Part shown: positions 50,101 through 59,100 of the stretch, one piece after another
Numbering within the stretch: position 1 is the first letter of the stretch
Layout of the letters: every line of letters begins with the position of its first letter
Assembly (NCBI GenBank): GCA_013397865.1
Contig: VZTI01005242.1
Coordinates: forward strand, 59,438 to 123,437
Source: Struthidea cinerea
Lineage: Eukaryota > Chordata > Aves > Passeriformes > Corcoracidae
Direction of reading: 5' to 3'
Length of the DNA: 64,000 bases
The notes under the pieces: model-generated
Told to the model about the DNA's origin: nothing
The model's input: only the letters and a program-made list of their open reading frames with translations
Database searches by the model: none
Translations under genes and position numbers: made by a program

Positions 50101-53100
50101 ATTTAGCACCTATTACAAACATTATTCCTGAGGTGCTCTCACAACCCAGAACACACACCCAGGCTGGGAGTTACCATCCCATGGATCCCTGCCTTTCGTG
50201 GAGCCTATTTCCAGCCTCTGATAGTAAAGATATTTTTCTCTCCCTTGGCTGCAGACTATGAACGACGAAGCTCTGGCTCTCACGACCATGAGGAATCCCG
50301 AGCCATGTTAGCACAGAAGATTGAAAAGGAAACGGTGGGTGACCAGGACACTGCACAGCCCGTACGCAGGAGCAGAGGCAGGGAGCAAGGGGCTCCTCCA
50401 TGAGCAGACATTTAATGCATCATCTGGGCATTTTTCCAATTGATACCTGCTGCGCACAAAGATAAGGTGGCCAAAAGCAAATCTCCATCACTGGGTCAGT
50501 GACAATGTCCTCTGACCTGAGGCAGCTCTGCTGATTCCAGCTCTGCTCCTCCCCATCCCACCTGGGTTATCTTCCAGCCGTCCATCAGCAGGGGTCACCT
50601 GTTACATTGGTAAGGGCAGCACACAGCCAGGCCCGGAAGCTCTGTCCTTGCAAAGGAATGCATTCAGCTCCGCTTGATGCCTGGATTGCCCACTCCTGTG
50701 CATTCTCCTGGGAAATGCGGCGGGCCCTGGGATTCGGGCTCGCAGCCATGCACAGCCTGGGCTCGCTTTCATTTCGGTCCTTTGGGTTTCTGTCCTCACA
50801 GCAAATCCTGAACTGCACCCTGGATGACATCGAAGTGTTTGTCGCCCGGCTCCAGAAGGCTGCAGAGGCATTCCGACAGCTCAACCAAAGGAAGAAAGGG
50901 AAGAAGAACAAGAAGAAAGGGCCAGCAGGTGCAGTGCAGCAGCCGGAACAAATGAGGAGCACGGGGGGGCATGGATGAAGGGGGGGGGAGCGGGGACACC
51001 TCAGCTCCCAGCCCAGCAAGGCCAGATCGATGCCGCGGCACAGCCACGGATCCAGGCACACCAGTTTGGGAGGTGGCGCTGCTCCGTGGGCACCTCTGGT
51101 AGAGCATATGGAGCCTCGGGCACACAGAGGGAGTTTGCCTTTTCCCTGAACCCCTGATTTTCAGTAGTTCTGGTCTCAACACCCATTTCTGCTGTGCCTT
51201 CTGCATGGCAGGCAGATGGAACCTTCCCAAAGGTGTCCTAACTAATGTGTCCTTCTCTGCCCCTTCTCCTGGCAGAGGGAATGCTGACCCTCCGAGCAAG
51301 ACCCCCCAGTGAGGCCGAGTTCATCGACTGCTTCCAGAAAACCAAACTGGCTTTTAACCTCTTGGTAAGACACAGAGGAGTTTCCATCCCATGCAGGGAC
51401 AGGGCTTTTCCCCGTGTATCCCAGCAGTGAGTGTTTAGAGTGAATTTTGAACGGAAAACACTGCCAAGGGACAAAGGTGTGAATTCCAGGTTCTTCAGAA
51501 CCCAGGACAAACACTGTGTCAGGCTTGTTGTGCAGGTTTTCTGGGACAAGCTGTTAAACCAAAACTCGAAGCATCAAGACCAGGATGGGACAGACCAGCC
51601 AGAGGGTTGCAATGCCTGGATCTTTTCTGATCCGGGCCTGGGAAGTCTCTGGTTGACAGTAACTGAAGTCCCCCATTCCTCTGACAGTCCTGGCTCCTCT
51701 CTTTCTCCCCTGCCAGACCCTCTGGATTAAGGAGGGGATGAAAAGCAGGAGCATAAAGATGTTCCCAGTGCTGCCAGCTCTGCTCAGTGAAACACAAGAG
51801 GCCAGGAGAGTAACGAGGCAGCAGGAATTCTTGGTCAGTTGTGACCAAACTTGTCCAGCGAACACATCCTACAAGCTCCTTCCTGGGCAGTTATTAATAA
51901 GGAAAACCAAGAGACTGTAAACAACCTTAATGCAGGACACCAAGCTCCAGCCTTTTCTTTGAGAAGCAAATATGGCTAATTTGTGCCTGCTCAGGATCAG
52001 AAGGAGTAGCTGATCTCCTGGCAAGAGCCCAGGGTGGAGCACGGAGCAGAGCTGGGACTCTGGGGTGGAGTCCTGCCACGTTCCTCACCATGTGGCTGCC
52101 GAGTCGCTGGGAAGTGCCTGTTCATTGGGTCACCCTGCTGCCAGCAGTTGTTTCCCACTTCCCACTCCACATTAATGTTTCATCTCCGGCATTTCAAATG
52201 CTTTGCATTTCGGTAGGAGTGGGGAGCCTGTCTCCCACGGCAACAGCGCCAGGAGTCCAGGACAGGAGAAGGAGCTGAATGGAAGCACAAACTGGAGAGG
52301 TTTCTCACCACAGCTCAGCTGATTGCTGTTACTGAAACCCAGTTCTTGCAGTGAATTAATCCCAAGTGTTTGTTTCTCCATTCTGCCACAGTTCACCTCA
52401 AATACCACTGCATTTGGAGCCTTTCAGTGGCCAGGGCAGCTCCAGGTGCCGCAGGCAAGACCTTGGTGGAGACTTTCCCTTGTCAGCAGTTTGCCACGGG
52501 ACTCTCAGAGCACCTATCCTGTTGTTTTCATCCATGGAACTAGTGGGATTCTCAATCCTGCAAGAGGCAGAAGCACCAATAATCCTGGCCCTTCCTCACC
52601 AGGACTTTCAAAATAAGCCAAGGTTTTCTGTGTCTGTTCAAATTAGCTTTAAAGGCACTGATTCAACAGATAGGGTATTCCACCCCTCCTGAAATTAACT
52701 GGGAATTAGAAATGGACACAAAATAAAAATGAAGGATTCCTACTCCTCCATCCCTTTCCTCTTCTCATCAGTCCACAACACTCTCCCCATGTGACAGAAA
52801 AGAGAAGGCACACTCAGGTTAGGGTTAAACTGCGTTTCCTTTCTCTCTCCAGGCCAAACTAAGGAAGCACATCCAAAACCCCAGCGCTTCGGAGTTGGTG
52901 CATTTCCTATTTGGGCCACTGGAACTGGTAAATCTTATTCCCAGGTCTCACTGGGAACTCCTTTTATTTCTAGTTCACAGTTACAAGTAGACAGATTGTG
53001 CAGAAGGGTTGGAAAACTGCTCACACCTGGCCACAGCTTTCTCAGGCACTTCCAGAAGCGACGCCGGTCGTTCCCGGCCTCTGATCCGGTTTGCAGCTTG

Positions 53101-56100
53101 AAGTAAATACAGGAACCCCAGCAAATATGAATCCTTCCACCCAATCAATAAGGCATTACCATGAACAAAAGGGGCAGCCAGCTGGAGTTCCCACTGGGAA
53201 TCTGCCTGGTCTCACCTTCAGGCAAATACGGCTTAGTATTTGCACTGAAAATGCTTGGAAGCAGAAATCCCAACTTGGAAAAGGAGCCACAAAGGACACA
53301 GGAAGAGCAAGATACTTTCCATTTTTTTAAGTGTCAGCTTGTCTGTAACAACAGCTCATTTGTAGATTAGAGCTTCCTTTGACTCCAATCCAAAAAAATC
53401 TCATGTTCCCTTGAACTGTCCAGTCTCCTTCAAAGACTTAGGTTGATGTTTCTTGCGGTGACTGAGCTGATCCAAGGATCAGCTTTGTCTTCGATTCCTG
53501 CTCCTCTGTGTGTCCCTGGTTTGACATTTTGACCGTTTCCTGCAAGTTCTCTCCTCTTTTGTGTGGTTTGTGTGTGACCCAGATCATCAATAGCTGTGGT
53601 GGCCCCGAGCTGGCCCGGTCTGTCCTCAGCCCACTGCTTTCTAAAGACGCCACCGATTTCCTGAGAGGACACCTGACACCCAAAGAGATAAACCTCTGGG
53701 ATTCCCTGGGGGAGACATGGACCAGATCCAGGTGAGGACAGAGCTGCCATCTCCCCAGGCTCCCCAGGCAGAGGGGATGCTTGGATGCCCTGATGCTCCT
53801 GCTTCTCCTTTCAGGGGATGCTCTCAAAGACACATTCCTCGTGAATGTCACCTCATATTCCCACTTTCTGTCCTAGAGCTGAGTGGCCCCGAGATGCGAA
53901 CATCCCCACCTACATCCCCAAATTCCGCAACGGCTGGGAACCGCCCACAGAAATCTTCCGCGGAGCTCCCTGGGAAATAGACATCGGACACTTGCAAGAG
54001 GAGGTTAGTCCTGTGTCCCTGTCTCTTCACTCTCCCTCTCCCTTTTCCAGAGAGCTGGAGCTGCGGGGGTTGTGGTGGTGTGCAACAAGTAGTTGGCTCA
54101 AAACTCAGTTGGATCTGGTCACCCCAGTTAAACACAAAAAGCAAATGAGGCTGGAAAAGGGCAGCAATAATGAGCCTCTCCCAATCCAAGGCAACAGCAC
54201 CCTGCAGCGTAACTGAGCTCCAGGGACACAGGCTTCCCTGAAGGACACCTTGACCATAATCTGCCAGACCATGACTAATCTACCACCATCCCTCTCCTTT
54301 TCTCCGATCAGCTTTCCCCTTTCCTGGTAACACTGACTCCATGTCTGCCTTTCCAGCTCTCCTCGGCCAATGGATATCCTTACCGGAAGTCCTCACTCAA
54401 GCGTGGCCAGACGGCTGAGCAGACACAGGCTGGGGATGCCTTCAAACAGAACGTCACTCCACATGGAAATAGGTAATGGATCCGCACGCCCGGAGCTTCG
54501 GCTCCCACCTCGGAACCTCATGAACACACACGGACACATACGGTGCCGCCGGGATATTTGGGCATCCTGGAGACAACTCCCTGCCACTGTTAATAACCCC
54601 CAAAGGAAGATAAAGATCAGCTGAGGGATTATTCCCCTAAGCACTGTCTGCTGTTTAACCCCCAGCAGCTCTGCAAGGAAAGGAATCCCAGGTGTTTTCC
54701 ACCACAGGAGGCAAAAACACTGACTGACTTCATCAGTCCATCCGTAGGTCTTGTTTCCCAACGTCAGCCCACCAAAGTGACCTTAAGGATCAGGTGCCAA
54801 AGATGCTGCACTGCGCTTTGGCTCTCCGTATGTGTAGAGATGCTGGAATCATGGAATCGCAGAATGGATTGGGTGGGAAGGGACCTTAAAGATTATCCCG
54901 TTCCAACCCCCTGCCACGGCCAGGGACACCTTCCACTACCCCAGGTTGCTTCAAGCTCTGTCCAGCCTGGCCTTGGACACTGCCAGGGATCCAGGAGCAG
55001 CCACAGCTTCTCTGGGCAACCTGTGCCAGGGCCTCAGCACCCTCGCAGGGGAGAATTTCTTCCCAATATCCCATGTAAACCCACCCTCTGGCAGCGGAAA
55101 GCCATTCGTCCTTGTCCTTTCACTCCAGGCTCTTCCCCAAAGTCCCTCTCCAGCTCTCTTGGGGCACCTTTAGGCACTGGAAAGGGCTCTAAGGGCTCTC
55201 CAGAGCCTTCCCTTCTCCGCGCTGAACATTCCCAGCTCTCCCAACCCGTCTGTGTAATGCTCCAGCCCTTGGAGCACTTCCTGGCCCTTCCTGGCCTCCT
55301 CTGGACTCCCTTGAGAATCTCTCCATCCATCCCAAAGCCACCCCAGCTTGCACAGACAGAAGCTGCCTACAGGAGGAATCTAGCCTAAGGGCACAAACCT
55401 TGCCCTGTTGGAAACACAGGGCCAGGGAAGAGCAGCCCGACCTCCCAGCGCTGCTGGAAAACATTTTAGCTGAGGAAGGAGCTTTGTTTCACTGGAGACA
55501 ACAGCTCCCCCTTGGCTTTAGACAAAACCAAAGGCAAACCCACTGATTAGGGGCTGAAAAAAACAGGGTATTTCAGTCCTGCCCACCTCTCCCCCAGGGA
55601 ACCGACAGGGCGCCGGGTTCGGACAACTCTTCTTAATGAGACAGAATTCTAGAAAATGGGGAAAAACCCCTCCCCCTTCTTCAGAAGTCTTGGAAAGGTC
55701 GCTTCCAAACCCAGAACCAACAAGGCCACCCCGCTGCCTTCGGTTTTTTCCCAAGGGAAAGATGGCTCTTCCACCTTTTAACAGCCCTGTCGCTCATTTT
55801 CCATCACCAGTTACTCCGTGGTACAAAACCTTCATGAAAGTACTTTTAGATCAGAGTTTAGAAGCTCCATCTGCTTCCTTGTTTACACGAGCTCACACCC
55901 TGGAAATTGTCACACCTCCGAGTGCCACCATACTCTTCCCAAACTGCACATAAATCCTCTGCTGTGATTTGACACATCACTTTACAGGCATTTGACTCAA
56001 AGTTTTCAGCTGACCATCCACTATTCTGATGCCAGTTCTAGTCTGGGAAAAAACCCTCAAGCCAGACTGTTTTTCCATGGTTTTCTGTTCTAATCTAAAG

Positions 56101-59100
56101 GATTTATAAGCTTTACTACAAGAGTTCAAATCCACAGCAAAATACCTTAAATCAAATTATATCAGCAAAATAACTTCTTTTTCTCATTCACCCCATCACT
56201 GGTTCTGGTAGGAACATCAAGTGGTAGAGATGCAATGTGGAGCAGGGAAAGAATTAGGATCATTTCTCCAATTCTGGTTTTCTTGGCCTTGTTATTGGAT
56301 GGGCCTCCACTAGAACTCCAGTTTTTCTCTTCCGCAGGAATTTCGAGGCCCAGGGGGTGTCTGTGCCCAGGAGATTTGCCAAAATCCGCTACGATTTCAC
56401 CGCGCGAAACGCCAATGAGCTCTCAGTGCTGAAGGATGAAATCCTGGAGGTACGTGACCGCTCCTGGAAAAGGTGTGTCCCCCAGGGGCAGGAGAAAGCT
56501 CGGGATAGCAGCAAGCACCAACTCCATTTTCCCTGGTGATGTCTCAGCAGTGACACAAAGCTTTGCTCAAATCCAAAGCTGGAACAGGCTGCCTGTGCTG
56601 TGTTGTGTCATTTCCTCAGCTCAAACACATCGGTCCCATTTTAACCACAGTGAGGAGGGAGGACAACAACTCGCTGTAGTGTCCTGCCCATTCCCTGCTG
56701 GGTCTGTTCCTTATTACCACTTCCTCCTCCACGAGGATTTGTTTTCTCTGAAAAACACCTTTTTCATAACCTTTCTCTTACTGCAGCACTGTTGGCAGCT
56801 GGACAAGGTGAGACGTGACTTGGGCTAACACTGATCTGTGACCTGAGGAAGAGGTTTCTGTGCAAAATGTAACTTTTTATTTATTTAATTAATTATTTTA
56901 ATGCAAAAAGACAACAGAAACCCAGTCATTGGGGAAAAAAAGATCTGGAGAAACAGGGACATTATGTAGGAACTATGAGTTCTTCAGCACCCAGAGGTGC
57001 TCTCCTGTTCATCCTTACGATAAATTCTGATGCTTTTCAGGAAAAGCTTCAGTCCTGGATTGCATCTGAGAGCAACAGATCTAATCAGAGCCCCTGGCCT
57101 CAGTGATGTCCTTCTGGCAACTTCACCTTCTGGACGGTCCAGCCCCACTGTGTCCTGGTTGTATATGCCTGAAATCCCATGTTCCCACTAGCAGATTTAT
57201 TTTTGTCCCTCTCTCAGGTGTTGGAGGATAATAAGCAGTGGTGGAAGTTGCTCAACCGGAGTGGGCAGGCCGGTTATGTTCCATACAATATCCTGGATGT
57301 GGTGAAACTGGAAGAGCTCGAACAGGTCTGTAGTCAGGTGGTACCTGACTGGTACCAGCTGCAGGGCACAATCTGCCTCTGGGAATAATGGTGTCATTAG
57401 ACCTCCCTGGATTTCTTAGGATACTATGCACAAGTCAGGACAAACCCGCAGAAGTAGACAAAGTCAGGAGATTCCTGAGTCTCCTGTGATAAAATTCACA
57501 TTTTGCCACGATAGTCTTCCCAAATAAGGCCTATCCTTCCTATTTGTGCACCAGCCTCCTGCTTTCCATATTTTTCCACGTCAAGATGTTTCTTGAGGCT
57601 TAAACTGAAGATGGACACTTCCCTCAGCCAGTTCAGTTCAGCACAAGGAACATGCTACTGGAGTGGAGGCAGATGGAAACACCATCTAAGTGAGAATTAA
57701 GTGAATACTACAACTTGGACTGCAGAAATGTGGAGCTGGAGTGTTCTAAACACCCTAGGGAAGCATGGAATTGCTTCCCCATTTTGGTATTGCAGAGTTT
57801 GGGCAAAGCCTAGGGGGACCCAGCAGGCTTCTGGATAAACCCCTGCTAGTTTAATCGAAATGTCAAAAAACCTTCCAGTCCGCTCCAGGCCCTTGGCAGT
57901 GGTCCCGCTTCACATCCCAGCTACGGAGCAGCGAGGCTTTGCCTTCCAATGAGATTGAACATGTTTGGCACGTCTAGGAATTCCCTTGCACAAACTTCAG
58001 ACTTTGCTTTGGGTCCTTCATTCCCAGAAATTAACTTCTTCCATGCAGTTCCACCTGAGGTCTCACCAGCCCCACATCAGCACAGCAGCACAACGCGGCA
58101 GTTCGTCCCTCCGTGGGTGCGAGGCAGAAAATTTAAGAAAATGAAAAAGATGAAAAAAATGCTTACTTTTTTTTTTTCCCTTTCTAACCAGTCTAACCAG
58201 AGGTACAAAGGAGACCTGAGCCCCAGGGGCTACGGCCCATCCAGCCCAACTCACAAGCTGCCTGCCAGCTACGCCGGGGATAAGTGGGGCAGTGAGATGT
58301 TATCGCGCAACTCTCCGCACGACGCCAAAGAACGTACGTGTGTGTCCCACTCTGGGCTCCCCTGGGTTTGGGTGCTCTGGGGACCAGACCTACCCAAGGG
58401 GCTCCCCTGCACCTTTCAGTGATCACAGCGATAGAGCAGCACTGGGTCTGGAGGCCATTCCAGGTAGGACGAGAGCCAAGAGAGCAGCCCTGGGGCTTGT
58501 GACATCTCTGGGGCTCTCGGGCAGCCCAGAACGAGCAGGGCAATAAGTGATCACCCCATCCCTCCTTCCTCCAGCTCGACCTTCTTCCTCTTCCTCCCAA
58601 GGAGAGAGTTTCCTTTCTCTTCCAAAACGTTTAAGTGTGTCTAAGAAACAGCTCAGGTCAATCCCTTTCTCTCACTTCCTTTTGCTCATCTCCCGGCACA
58701 CACGCAATGCCCGCCTGGCCGCTTCCTTCATGTGGTTCCACAGAATTCCCAGCCAAACAGGAGATCCATGTCACTGCCTCACCCTGCACATGCTAGAGGG
58801 GGTCACAGATCAGGAGAGCGATATGGGGCCCTGCTCACCTCACCTGTTTCCTTCTGGAAGCAGGAGCCCTTTTGGGACTACAGAAAGCCCCGCAATATAA
58901 GGACATAAATCCGCTCGTAACACTGAGTTATTCTCCACAGTCTTCAGGAGTTTCATGGGGAAAGTGATGCTGGATGAAGTGTCACTGGAGTTTTCACAGG
59001 ATGGCCTGGGCTGGAAGGGACCTTCAAGTTCATCTCATCATGAGTGTGTTGCTCACTCCCAGTTTGTGCTTCCTGCCGCTTCTGTTCTGTTGCGGAGCAA

